From JAEMQF01 sp963791595 (lineage in GTDB: Bacteria; Pseudomonadota; Gammaproteobacteria; Burkholderiales; Burkholderiaceae_C), in the NCBI GenBank assembly GCA_963791595.1, contig CAWBTF010000006.1, positions 30,119 to 94,118 on the forward strand: 64,000 nt of DNA, given 5' to 3'. The notes under the pieces were generated by a model. It was given only the letters and a program-made list of their open reading frames with translations, had not been told where the DNA came from and searched no databases. Both the position numbers and the translations under genes were made by a program. This document shows positions 44,280 through 54,800 of this stretch, piece by piece. Each line of letters begins with the position of its first letter. Within the stretch, counting starts at the first letter, position 1.

Positions 44280-45934
44280 TCAGCGCTTGGGCGTGCAGAC
44301 CTCGCCCGGTGTGGGGACGCTGAATCCGATGAAAAACTTGCGCGCGGCCACAGCGCCGGATCGTGCCTCGAACACGACGGTTGGCGCCGTCGCTGTCGAA
44401 CAGGGCGCCGAGTGGATCGAGCGCGGGCGAGGCGGGTTCGCGCGCGCGGGGCTTGGTCCGGCACGACCACATAGCCACAGGCAGCTCGAACCGCGGCGGG
44501 CAGCACCGCCTCCAAATCGCCGCGGCGCGCATCGACGATTCGCGGCGCACCGCGGAACTGCACCGCCAGCGACGCACCGATGCGTTTTTCGGACAGCACA
44601 TAGCGCAGCGGCGCGGTGCTGTGTTCGCCCCAGACGCGGCGCACCGCGTCGGCCAGTTCCGGGGGCGCGGGGGCGGTGCGCACGGGAGAGAGTCGCCGCA
44701 GGTTGGGCAGCGTGCCACCGTTGGCGGTGACCAGCGTCCACAGCAAGGCTTGCAGCGCGATGCAGACGATCGCGGCCCGGCGCAGCAGATCCTGCGGCGC
44801 GGCAATCGCAAACGGCCGCGCGGCGACAAGCCACAGCGTCAGCACCACATGGAACGTCGTTCCCCAGCCGACCAGCAGGTAGGCGCCCGACAGCGCGGCG
44901 ATGGCGAGCGTCAACAGCAGCGGCCCGAAACCGACGATGGCCAGGAACGGCGACAGCGCCAGCGCCTCGCCGGCGGGCTGCGCTGTGGTTTGTGGCACGT
45001 GCGGCGCGCGCCGGCGCAGCCAGAAGAAGACCAGCAAGGCCGGCGCGACTTTGGCGAATGGCTGATGGCGAAGTTCCACACCGACTTCAGGCGCTCAATC
45101 CGATCGAACTGTGCGGGGTACAGGGCATCGGCCGCGTATTTGTCCGGTGCCGAACTGCCACCGACTGCCCCGCCGAACGCCGCGATCAGGTGCGGCGCGA
45201 GCACGGCCGCACCGACCAGCACCGCGACGCCGAGCCCGCGCAAGCGTGCGCCGATCGAAAATGCGCCGGCTCCACACCAGGTAGACGGCAAACGCCGCGA
45301 ACAGCACGACGGCGCTGAACTTGGCGAGCATCGCCAGCGCCGCGCCCACGCCGAACCAGACCCAGTCGACCAGGCGCATGCGCGTCAACGCGCGATGAAA
45401 CAGCACGATCGAGAGCAGCGCGAACGGCAACTGCACCGTGTTGTGGTTGAAGTAGGTCGTGCCGGCGTTCATGAACTCGACGCAGGACGCCAACAACGCG
45501 GCCAGCGCGGCGCGCGGTTCGCCCACCAGCGGCCGAGCCCAGGCATAGAGCAGCAGCACCGTCGCGGCCGAGCACAAGGCGCTGAGCATGAAGGTGGCGC
45601 CGATCGACGCGCCGAACAGCTGATTCGCGGCGTACAGCAGCCAGGTCGGCAGCGGCGGGTGTTTGCCGTAGGCGAGAGCGAATTCCTGGCTCAGCAGCAC
45701 CTGCTCGAGGCTGTCGTCTTGCGGCGCGGCGTGCCAGTGGGCAGACAGCACGCCCCAGAACAGAATCAGGACGAGGGCGAGCAGCAGCACGAGCGCGCCG
45801 GGGCGGCTCGGCCATTCCCGCAGCAACGCGCCAATCCTCTGGGCCTGAGCGGCGACAAACCGCCTGCTTCCGCTCAGAGTCTCCAGCGGGCTGCGCCGCG
45901 AGCCGATCGACCGCGGGCTCAGGCCGCGAAACAA
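44280..45934 (-). CDS. GT39/ArnT-like membrane glycosyltransferase, several frameshifts
   Basis: The N-terminal half has FWGVLSAHWHAAPQDDSLEQVL and YGKHPPLPTWLLY, the acidic and basic loop motifs of family 39 lipid-linked sugar transferases, followed by many membrane helices. Shifts are needed near 45240 (to LRGLGVAVLVGAAVLAPHL), near 45060 (to QPFAKVAPALLVFFWL) and twice in 44380-44460 before the end FIGFSVPTPGEVCTPKR with TGA at 44280. A TTG at 45934 is the likely start, overlapping the deacetylase gene. It probably adds a sugar from a polyprenyl phosphate donor to a lipid or glycan, using the donor made by the GT2 upstream. Confidence 0.72.
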
Positions 45935-46713
45935 CCTGACCCCCGGATCGAGCGGACCCCGTGGCGCTCCAGGCACGCCCGCCACCAGGGGCCGGACAGC
46001 ACCTCGAATTCCGCGACGCGCGCCGCGCCGATGCCGTCTTGCGCGTCCAGGCGCGACGCCGGATGGCACATCAGCACGTCACGGTCCGCCGCGCTGGCCA
46101 GCCACGCCGAGACTCGCTCCTGGTACGCGGCGGCGTCGCCACTGAGACCGTACCAGCCGATCAGGTGCGAATTGGTGGTCACGCCGGCGCCGCGGCAGGC
46201 AGTGGCCAGGCCGGTGCTGCCCAGGCCGCTGATGAAGCGGCCTTTCCAGCCGGCGTCGGCACGCGCGCGGCTGATGCGCACCCAGGGCAGACGGCCGGCG
46301 TAGCGTGTCGCGAGCAGCTCGATCAGCACGTCGCGCACGACGGGCAATTGATGCACATGGCGGTGCCCGTCGATGTAGTCCGGCGCTGTGCGCAACTCAT
46401 CTTCGAAGCGCTGCAACTGGGACTGGATCGAGTCGCGCAGCTTGGCAACGCCGATCACCCGCGAATAACACCCGGCGACCAGCAGCGCGTGGTGCGGAGT
46501 GAATGGCGCGAATTCGGTCAAGTCGAGGTGCACGCCGAAGTCAGCCTTCTGGCGCAACGCGGGGTCGACGCGGCGCGCCGCCTGCGGCCAGCGCGGCGAT
46601 GCAGTCAGGCACGACGTCGCGGTCACGACACCGGCATCGATCAGCGTCACGATGGCGTCGTCGACCGCGGCGTTGTAGGCAAAGTCGTCGGCGGCGACGA
46701 TGCAGCGCTTCAT
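45919..46713 (-). CDS. ChbG/HpnK (YdjC)-family carbohydrate deacetylase
   Basis: This is a 264-residue protein with the metal-site motifs ADDFAYN (residues 8-14), FGVHLDLTE (~59-67) and DGHRHVHQLP (~114-123). Members deacetylate N-acetyl groups on sugars, including lipid-linked ones. Flanked by GT2 and GT39, it probably removes an acetyl from a sugar intermediate in lipid A or hopanoid-type modification. It overlaps the GT2 stop by ATGA. Confidence 0.9.
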   Translation of the reverse strand: MKRCIVAADDFAYNAAVDDAIVTLIDAGVVTATSCLTASPRWPQAARRVDPALRQKADFGVHLDLTEFAPFTPHHALLVAGCYSRVIGVAKLRDSIQSQLQRFEDELRTAPDYIDGHRHVHQLPVVRDVLIELLATRYAGRLPWVRISRARADAGWKGRFISGLGSTGLATACRGAGVTTNSHLIGWYGLSGDAAAYQERVSAWLASAADRDVLMCHPASRLDAQDGIGAARVAEFEVLSGPWWRACLERHGVRSIRGSGCFAA

Positions 46714-47720
46714 CCCGGGCGTGCCCGCCGCAGCACCCGCGCAACGATGTAGTTGGGGCGGCGCTTCACTTCATCGAAGACTCGGGCCAGGTACTCGCCG
46801 AGCACGCCGATGAACAGCAGTTGCACTCCGGAAAAAAACATGATGCTCGCGACGATTGTCGGCCAGCCCGGTACGGTGCCGTCGAAGACCAGTTTTTCGA
46901 CGATCACCCACACGCCGTAGCCGAATGCGAGCAGCGCCAGCCCCAGCCCGACGACGCTGGCCGCGCGCAGCGGCAGCGACGAGAAGCCGGTGATTCCCGA
47001 CCACGCCAGGCGCAGTAATTTCGCGCGCGAGTAGTGGCTCGCGCCGTTGCGGCGCGCCGCCGGGACGTAGGGAACCCCGATCGACTGGAAGCCGACCCAC
47101 GCATACAGGCCCTTCATGAACCGGTTGTGCTCGGGCATCGCGCGAATCGCGTCGACGACACGCCGGTCCATCACGCGAAAGTCGCCCGCGTCGGGTGGGA
47201 TCATCACCTGGCCGCCGATGCCCAGTGCCCGGTAGAACCAGCGCGCGCCCCAGCGTTTGAAGCGGCTATCGCTGCCGCGATCCTGGCGCACCCCGTACAC
47301 CATGTCGTGGCCCTGCTCCCACAGGCGCAGCATCTCGCCCACGGTGGCGAGCGGGTGCTGGCCGTCGGCGTCGATGCAGAGCACGAGGTCGCCCTGCGCG
47401 TGTTCGAGGCCGGCCGTGATCGCCGCTTCCTTGCCGAAGTTGCGCGACAGCTGCAGCAGCGACACCGGGCAGCGCGAGGGCAGGGCGACGACAGCGGCTG
47501 CCGTGGCATCGGTACTGCCGTCGTCGACGACCAGGATTTCGTAGGAGCCGACGCGTGCGTCGAGATAGCGGGCGATTGCAGTGACGGTGGTCGCGACGTT
47601 GTCCGCCTCGTTGAACGCCGGCATCACCACGGACAGATGAGCGCCGTGCGCGCTGCGCTGCGGGCCTTCGAAGTGGGCCGCTGCGTGCGCCTGGCTCAGC
47701 GAGAACTCGGTATGCCCCAT
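46710..47720 (-). CDS. GT2 polyprenyl-phosphate glycosyltransferase (ArnC/GtrB-like)
   Basis: This is a 336-residue protein. The GT-A domain has SVVMPAFNEADNV, ILVVDDGSTDAT, LSRNFGKEAAITAGL, CIDADGQHP and a late KLLRLAWSG segment. Two C-terminal membrane helices follow (ASVVGLGLALLAFGYGVWVIVEKL, IVASIMFFSGVQLLFIGVLGEYLARVF). This layout is that of undecaprenyl-phosphate sugar synthases. It would supply the donor for the GT39 enzyme two genes on. Confidence 0.92.
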   Translation of the reverse strand: MGHTEFSLSQAHAAAHFEGPQRSAHGAHLSVVMPAFNEADNVATTVTAIARYLDARVGSYEILVVDDGSTDATAAAVVALPSRCPVSLLQLSRNFGKEAAITAGLEHAQGDLVLCIDADGQHPLATVGEMLRLWEQGHDMVYGVRQDRGSDSRFKRWGARWFYRALGIGGQVMIPPDAGDFRVMDRRVVDAIRAMPEHNRFMKGLYAWVGFQSIGVPYVPAARRNGASHYSRAKLLRLAWSGITGFSSLPLRAASVVGLGLALLAFGYGVWVIVEKLVFDGTVPGWPTIVASIMFFSGVQLLFIGVLGEYLARVFDEVKRRPNYIVARVLRRARPG

Positions 47721-47780
47721 GGCCGCGTCTTCAAATCGAAATTCAAACGCTTCGATTCTTGCCCGCGATGGGCTGCGGCG

Positions 47781-48482
47781 TCACTTCTTGATGAAGCCGT
47801 GCTTGACCAATCGCAAGTCTTCATCGGCCACCAGGCCGATGCCGGGGGCATGATACTTGTACTCGGTGGCGAGCAGGTCGATCGACGAGCCTTCCTTGAC
47901 CTTCATGCAGTTCGCGAAAGTTCCGGCCGGCGTCTTGCACGACTCGGTGAGGCTGACGATCTCGGCGCGGTCCATCGCGATCGCCGGTGCCATTTCTTGG
48001 TAGTAGCGCATTCTCAACTTCGGCGATCCGGGCATGATCAGTCCCGCCTTGTTGCCGTTCACGCCGGCGTGCCAAGTGCCGTCGTGCTTGACGATCTTGC
48101 CGTTCTCATAGAAGTCGACGTCTTCGCCGAAGTAGAAAACGTCCTTGGTCTGCTCGCAGATCGCAAAGTAATTGCGCGCCACTTCATAGAGCTCGCCCTT
48201 CTTCCATTCGCGTTCCTCGACGACGCGAGTCTGCACACCGTCGATCAGTTTGGTTTCGTCGAGCACGGTAATTTCGAGCTTGACACCACCGCCTTCCAGC
48301 AAGAGCTGATGGCCGGGTTCGAGAACGAAGTACGGATTCTTGCCGGTCGTGCTCAGCTTGCAGCTCGAGATGGCGAATTCGGTCTGCCACTTCGAACTGT
48401 CGGTCTTGGCCTGCGCCAAGACCACGGCGCCCGCGAGAACTGCGGTCGCACCCAGGATCCATTGCATCGCTCGAGTCTTCAT
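47781..48482 (-). CDS. Conserved secreted protein of unknown function
   Basis: This is a 233-residue protein with a signal peptide ending near LAQAKTD. The mature part is rich in beta-strands (FVLEPGHQLLLEGGGVKLEI, TRVVEEREWKKGELYEVARNYF, VFYFGEDVDFYENGKIV, MRYYQEMAPAIAMDRAEIVSL, LVADEDLRLVKHGF). Three or four Cys are present (ISSCKLS, AICEQT, ESCKT, ANCMKV). I know such sequences only as conserved hypothetical proteins. It lies downstream of a barrel protein in the RND array and is probably periplasmic. Confidence 0.85.
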   Translation of the reverse strand: MKTRAMQWILGATAVLAGAVVLAQAKTDSSKWQTEFAISSCKLSTTGKNPYFVLEPGHQLLLEGGGVKLEITVLDETKLIDGVQTRVVEEREWKKGELYEVARNYFAICEQTKDVFYFGEDVDFYENGKIVKHDGTWHAGVNGNKAGLIMPGSPKLRMRYYQEMAPAIAMDRAEIVSLTESCKTPAGTFANCMKVKEGSSIDLLATEYKYHAPGIGLVADEDLRLVKHGFIKK

Positions 48483-48548
48483 GACATGTCCTTTCTGAGG
48501 CAGTGAAGGTAGTGGGGTAAAGCCGAGACCGGTTCGCGACCGAATTGC

Positions 48549-49412
48549 TCAGAATCGGAACAGCACGCCGATCTCCGGTGCGGTCTGGCGGTCCTTCTTC
48601 GTCAGCCCCTGCCCGAGGTTGAGCTTCAGCGTCGCGTTGCTGCTCAACGCATACTGCAGCTCGCCGATGACCGACAGCTCGGATTCCTCGCCTTCGAGCG
48701 TCAACGCGACCGTCCATTGGGGCGACAGTTTCTTCAGGTAGTCGATCGCGTATTCGCCGAACTTGGTTTCGCGGTCGCCGCGGTCATGGTTGATCTGGCC
48801 GCGCAGACTCATCGTCCCGAACGAATAGCCCTTGGTCAAGATCACTCCTACGCCGAAGCCCCAGGCCTGCGTGCCGAGAATCTTTTTCTTCCTCTGCAGG
48901 GGAAACTCGGCCTGGGACATGAACGTGATCTCGGGCCGGGTTTCGGTTTCCTTCGCGTAGCGCCAGCGAACCTGCACTTCGGTGTCGCCGAGACCGGATT
49001 CGCGGATTTCCCTCGGCACGGCGGCCACCGGGTCGTCGGCCGCCTTGGTGAACTTGGCCTTCGCGTGCAACGCCGATTCGAACTCGAACATCCACGAATC
49101 GTTCCATGCATAGCTCAGGAAGACGAGATATTCCTGATCGACCTTCTTGCCCAGGTAGTCCACGTCGCCGACGAAGCCGAGGTCGCTCGCCTTGTATTCG
49201 TAGTTCGATGTCTTCGTGTACTCGTAGAACGGGTAGAAGATGAATTCCTTCGGCTTGATGTAGGTGGCGAGCATCGAGGTGCGAATCGCATCGCCGCGGT
49301 CGCGCAAATAGTCGGGCTGCCCGGAACCTTGGGCTTTGGCCCACGGCGCGCCGGTGGCGAGCGCCGCGCCCAGCACGATTCCTGCAACGACGGGACAGGA
49401 CTTGCGGGTCAT
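48549..49412 (-). CDS. Predicted outer-membrane beta-barrel protein
   Basis: This is a 287-residue protein. A signal peptide (MTRKSCPVVAGIVLGAALATG) is followed by alternating strands (FIFYPFYEYTKTSNYEY, QEYLVFLSYAWNDSWMFEFESAL, TEVQVRWRYAKE, AEFPLQRKK, WTVALTLEGEE) and a C-terminal EIGVLFRF ending in Phe. The pattern resembles small transporter-like porins. AGGAG is placed well before the ATG at 49412. It belongs to the RND/AlgE array. Confidence 0.82.
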   Translation of the reverse strand: MTRKSCPVVAGIVLGAALATGAPWAKAQGSGQPDYLRDRGDAIRTSMLATYIKPKEFIFYPFYEYTKTSNYEYKASDLGFVGDVDYLGKKVDQEYLVFLSYAWNDSWMFEFESALHAKAKFTKAADDPVAAVPREIRESGLGDTEVQVRWRYAKETETRPEITFMSQAEFPLQRKKKILGTQAWGFGVGVILTKGYSFGTMSLRGQINHDRGDRETKFGEYAIDYLKKLSPQWTVALTLEGEESELSVIGELQYALSSNATLKLNLGQGLTKKDRQTAPEIGVLFRF

Positions 49413-49425
49413 CGCCTTCTCCTTG

Positions 49426-49668
49426 TCACCGCATGTCGGCGGTGTGAAACGAAGCCTCGACGAACGAGGCGTTGCCGTCGTGTGCGACGGTGCCGATCGA
49501 GACGCTGTACTTGGCTCCCGGGACGAGCACATGGTCCGGCACCGGGAACGACCTCGTGCCGCCGGCCAACGCGGCTTGAATCACCTTGACGCCGGCCTCG
49601 TTCTCGATCGTCACGAGGCACGACGCAAGATTCTTGGGAGCGTCCCATTGAACCCGCAGTCCGTTCAC
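49426..49668 (-). CDS. Small fibronectin-III-like domain protein
   Basis: This is an 80-residue protein from a GTG that overlaps the upstream stop (GTGA). The single beta-sandwich-like pattern (LRVQWDAPKNLASCLVTIENEAG, YSVSIGTVAHDGNASFVEASF) is Fn3-like. It has no signal peptide of its own, so it may be a frameshifted C-terminal domain of the upstream 49665-50121 protein. Confidence 0.6.
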   Translation of the reverse strand: MNGLRVQWDAPKNLASCLVTIENEAGVKVIQAALAGGTRSFPVPDHVLVPGAKYSVSIGTVAHDGNASFVEASFHTADMR

Positions 49669-50121
49669 GGCTGCACGTTGCGCTCGTCGGGTTTCGGGCG
49701 AATCAATTTCGCCAGCCCCGGCAGCGTGTGGCTCAGCACCGCGCTGCTGCTGAAGGCAGCGCCGGCAACCGTGTTCGCGGTGAAGGTGTATTTGCCGGCG
49801 GGAAAGTCAGCCTGCAGGCTGGCGAGCGACTTCGGCTCGGGCGTTTCGAGCCGGATCGTGCGCATGCCCAGCTTGCTGTTCGGCTGCCTTGAAGTCGATC
49901 ACGATGCGGCCATCGGGCGCGGCGACTTGCAGGCTGGCCAATCCCGTGTCACCGCCCGTGGCCTCGAAGACGACTTCGAAATCGTTGTCGGTGGCGTTTT
50001 GTTCGAGGCGCACTGCCAGGTGGCCGAACTTGGCGTCGGCAAGTGCCGCCGTGGCGCAGGCCGCGGCAAGGACGGCGCTGAGGGCGGTCAGGGCGATGCG
50101 GGCGGCACGGCTGCGTTTCAT
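49665..50121 (-). CDS. Small secreted beta-sandwich protein, frameshifted
   Basis: The signal peptide (ALTALSAVLAAACATAALA) and first domain (HLAVRLEQNATDNDFEVVFEAT) read to FKAAEQ near 49882. After a one-base shift the protein continues SKLGMRTIRLETPEPKSL and AGKYTFTANTVAGAAFSSSAVL to the stop at 49665. The total is about 151 residues. It may form one functional unit with the 80-residue Fn3-like product that follows. Function is unknown. Confidence 0.68.
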
Positions 50122-50152
50122 GGATTGCTCCGTCGGGGGCGCGAGTCAAAGC

Positions 50153-51827
50153 TCAATAGGAGAACACGCCCAGGATTCGCAGGCCCCGGTCGGGGTTGGC
50201 AAAGCGCGGCGGGTTGGTTGTGCTTGTCGGGACGTTGCCCCCGTCATTCCTCAGATAGGCGTTGCCGGGAAAGAAGTACCCGGCGCGCAGGTCCACAGCC
50301 CATTTGGTGCCGAGGATGCGGCGAAATGCGACGATCACGTCGAGCTCGTGCCCCACGTCCTTGCTCGTCAGCCCCGAGCCGGCGAGCCGGGTGTTCATCT
50401 GTGCCGAGATCAAGCCGTTGCGAACGTCGGTCGCGATGTAATTCAGCTTGAACTGGTGATACACGATGTCGACGTAGGTGTTCGCCGTGGGCCGAAAACC
50501 GATGCCGAGCGTGTAGATGCGCAGATTGCTCAGTTCGGGGTCGATGAACTCGCCGTAACGCTTGAACTGCGCGACCCCGCAGAACTTGGTCTCGTTCGAC
50601 TGGAGCCCGGTCTGGCGGTACTCGCGGTTCACGCCGTCGGTGCCGCTGGCGTCGCCGCTGCCATAAGCATCGGCCACCGTGATGCACGGCGCGAGCGGAA
50701 AATTCGGAAAGCGGTACGTGGCGCCGATGTCATACGCTGTGCCGCGCATCGGTTGAGGCACCCGAGCTTCGTCGCGGCCGCGCGCCTGGCTGTACTCCGA
50801 CCAATAGTTGAATTCGTCCCACGGCCGGCCATAGGCGCGCAGGCCGAACAACTGGAACCGGCCCTCGTTTCGCGGCAAGTTGTCGAGCCGCGCGATCGCG
50901 TAGGCGGCGATGCGGTGGTCTTCGATGCCGCGATAGTCGTGGTACAGGATGTAGTTCTTGATGCGTGCTCTTGGGGGTGTCGAGGAACACCGACAGGTCG
51001 TAGTTGTCTTCGCGCGTCACGCTCGCTTCGGTCGAGTAGTTCTCGCCCCGGTACCTGACGTGCACGCCGTCGAGCGTGACGTCGTAGAGCCACAGCCGCG
51101 GGTCCTCGAAGGTGCGCCGCCCGAGTGTGATTTCCAGCGGATGGTCGGGGATGTTGTTGATGACGATGTTGGCGACGTCCAGCTTGGCCGTGAACGCGCG
51201 CCGCAGCGACGGTTCGCGCGTTCCGTCGGGCAGTACCGTGGTCGATTCTTCGTGCAGCCGCAACTGCTGCTCAAAGGTCGCTCCGATGTTCAGGTCGGCC
51301 CAGGGCAGGACCCCGGTCCGGCCCAGAAAGAACACCGTGGGGTTCAAGAGCCGCAAGTTGTCGCGCGACGGGCGCGTGGCGTCGCCCTTGCCGGTGTTGC
51401 GCAGGTCGTTGTTGCGCTCGACGATGAGCTCGGTGTCGCTGCCCCAGGAGTACTGGTAGTCGAGGTCCTTGGCGAGCTCCTGCACTCGTTCGCGAGCGGG
51501 TCCGCTGGCGGCGCCATCGCGCGGGCCGCTTTGCGGCAGTTGGAACTGCGCGAACCGCAATTCGGGCATCGGCGCCGGCGCTGCGGGCGGCAGGCCTTCT
51601 TCGACACCGAAAAGTCCCACCTGCTGCGGTCGCGCGCGCCGCGCTTGGGGCAGCCCTGCGCTGCTGCCGGCGCCAAGCTGAAGCCCAGGCCCCGACACCG
51701 GTTGCGTGGTGTCGCTGGTGAACGGCAGTTCGGGCTGGACGGGGTTGGGCTGCGCGGTGCACGTCGCACCGCCCAACGCGAGGGCGACTGCGACCCAGAT
51801 CGGATGGGCGGCCCCCTCTGCAGTCAC
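50153..51827 (-). CDS. AlgE-like (alginate export family) outer-membrane porin, frameshifted
   Basis: The N-terminal linker is Pro/Gln/Ala-rich (QPNPVQPELPF). The barrel part carries NLRLLNPTVFFLGRTG, WADLNIGATFEQQ, LEITLGRRTFEDPRLWLYD and HVRYRGENYS, features of the alginate-export family. Near 50966 the reading changes frame from LDTPKST to RIKNYILYHDYRGIEDHRIAA and goes on to RGLRILGVFSY. The total is about 558 residues. It starts at GTG 51827, 15 bases after the RND gene. It is a probable exit channel for the neighbouring RND system or for a polysaccharide. Confidence 0.8.
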
Positions 51828-51841
51828 GGCGCGTGCCCTGC

Positions 51842-54800
51842 TCAAGCAGCCGCCAGGCCCAGGTCGGCCTGGCGCGGGGCACTCGAGCGCGCCAGCAAAT
51901 ACAGTGCCGGGACGACGAACAGCGTGAACAGTGTCGAAGCAACCACACCGCCCAGCATCACGATCGCGGTCGGCCCGACGATCTCCAGCCCCGGGATGCG
52001 GCCGAAGGCGATGATCGGCAGCAATGCGCCGATGATCGCCGCGGCGCTGGCCAACATCGGCGTCAGGCGCTCGCGCGCGCCGCGCAGCACCAGCTCCGGC
52101 CCGAACGCCACGCCCTCGTCCTCGAGGCGCTGCAAGCCCTTGAGCAACAGCACCACGTTGCGCGCCGCGACACCCAGCACGGCGAGGAAGCCGATGATCG
52201 AACCGAGCGACATCACGCCGCCGCTCACCAGCACGGCAAGCACTCCGCCCGCGGCGGCGACCGGAATCGCGGCGAAGCCCACCAGCGCCTGGCGCCAGCT
52301 GCTGAAGCAGGCCTGCAGCAGCAGGAAGATGCCGATCAGGCAGGCGATGCCCGCGCCCACCATGCGCCGTTGTGCGCTCTGGGTCTCGGCATACTCGCCG
52401 AGCAACTCCGGGTGGTACTCGAGCGGAAACTGGATCTTCTCGAGCCGGTCTTCGACTTCGTCGGCGACCGAGCTGAAACTGCGACCGGCGACGTTCGCGA
52501 CAACGTCGACATACGTCGAAATCGCCTCGTGTTTGATGACCGACGGCGTGGACACCATCTTCAGCGTCGCGATGTCGCCCAGCCTCGCGTGCTGGCGGTC
52601 CGACTTCATGATCCACAGGTCGTTCAGATTCGTCAGGCTCTGGCGCGCCTCGGGCGCGCCGTGCACCACGACCTCGTAGATCTTCTGTTCCTTGAACAGG
52701 AAACCCACGACCAGGCCGGAGAACACCGTCGCCGTGGCGCGCCTCACGTCGCCGGGCTTGACGTTGGCTTTGCCGGCTTTGTCGAGATCGACGTTGACCT
52801 CGAGCGTCGGCTCCTCGATCTGCCCTTCAGCGTGCAGGTCGACGATGCCCTTGATTCCCGACAGCGCCTGCCTGACCTCTTCCGCCTTCTGGCGCAGCAC
52901 GTCGAGCTTGGCGCCGTAGATGCGAACCACGATCGGACGGCTCGTTCCGGTCAGGACTTCGCTGACCTTGTCGCGCAGGTACGACTGCAGGTTGTGATCC
53001 ACGCCGGGATAGCCCGCAACCGTGTCGCGGATGGCTGCGACCGTCTTGTCGTAGTCTGCCTTCGGATCCAGGCCGATCCAGATCTGGCTCGAATTGACGC
53101 CCACCACCTGGTCGCCGGAAACCGCGCGCCCCACATGCGCGCCCACCGAGCGCACCCCGGGAATTGCGCGCAGCTCGTTGCTGACGCGGGTCGTGATGCG
53201 GTGTGTTTCCGTGTGCGAAGTGCCCGGCGCGGTGGACCAGTTCACGAGCAGATCGCGCTCCTTGAACGTGGGCAGCAGCGCCTGGCCGAGCAAGGGCAAC
53301 GCCGCGAGCCCGGCGAGCACCGCGACCGCGGCGGCCGCATAGACCTTGGTGGGCCCTTGCACGATGCCCTTCAGCAGCGCTTCGTAGCGGTCGCGGGTAC
53401 GCGCCGCCAGGGGCGATTCGGCCATCGTGCCCGACATGCCTCGCGCCAGCGCCAAGGCGAGCGCCGGTGTCACGGTCAAGGCCACCAGCATCGACGCCAG
53501 CACCGCCAGCACATAAGCCAGCGCCAACGGGGTGAAGAACGAGCCGCCGACTCCCCCCATCACGAACACCGGCACGACGGCCAGCACGATGATCAGCGTG
53601 CCGTACACGGCGGCGCTGCGGGTCTCGAGCGTCGTCTCGTAGATCACGCGAAGCACTGAGGTTTGATCGGGTCTGCGCTCGCGCAGCCGCCGCGCCAGTT
53701 TTTCCACGTCGATCACGGCGTCGTCGATGATCACCGCCAGCGCCACCACCAGGCCGGCGAGGATCATTGTGTTCAGCGTTTCGCCGAGCAGGTACAGCGC
53801 CACCGTCGCGGCGAGCAGCGACAGCGGAATCGCGACGACGCTGATCAGCGCACTGCGCCAGCCGCGCAGGAACACGACCACGACGCCGATCACCAGCACC
53901 GCGCCGGCGAGCAGCGCCAGGCTCAGGTTGGAGATCGATTGATTGACGTAATCCGCCAGGCGGAACACGTTGGCGTCGATCTGCACGCCGGGCAGGCCGC
54001 GAGCCAGTTCGGCCAGCGCCTGGTCGACGCCGCGAGTCACCTCCAAGGTATTGGCCGACGGGAACTTCTCGATCACGATGAGCACGCCGTTGCCGCTCTT
54101 GGTCACCGCGTCGCCGATCAGCGGCGGGTGCGAGAACGTGACTTCGGCGACTTCACCGAGCGCCATGCTCTTACCGCTGAGCAGCAGGTGCGGCGCCGTC
54201 ACCGACACGCGCGCCATGTCTTCGGGTTTGTCGATGGGCATCAGGTGCTGCACGCCCAGGCGCTGGTTCTTGTTGTCGATCCAGCCGCCGGTGCCCGGCG
54301 AAGAGCCCTTCAGGAACGTCAGCGGCGACACCCACAGCGAGTCGCCGGCCGCGGCGATGATGTCCTCCTGCGCCACTTTGGCGTCGTACAGGCGGTTCGG
54401 GTCGATCTGCACGTGCATCTGGCGCAAGCGCTGGCCCCAGATCGCGACGTTGGCCACGCCCGGCACGCCGAGCAGCCGAGGCTTGACGGTCCAGCGCGCC
54501 AGCAGCGAGAGTTCCGTCGGCTCGACCTTGTCCGACGAAATACCCACCATCATGAAACGGCTCGTCGCCGACATCGGTTGCAGGATGGTCGGCGGCTGCG
54601 AGACGTTGGGCAGCGTATACGCCAGGGTGAGACGCTCCTGGACCATCTGGCGCGCGCGCATGATGTCGGTGCCGCGCTCGAACGTCATCAGGATCGACGA
54701 CAAACCGGGAACCGATTCGGAGCGGATCGACTTGAGCCATGGCACGCCGCTCAGCAGCTCTTCCAGGTTCATCGAAATCAGGTCCTGCACTTCCGTCGCC

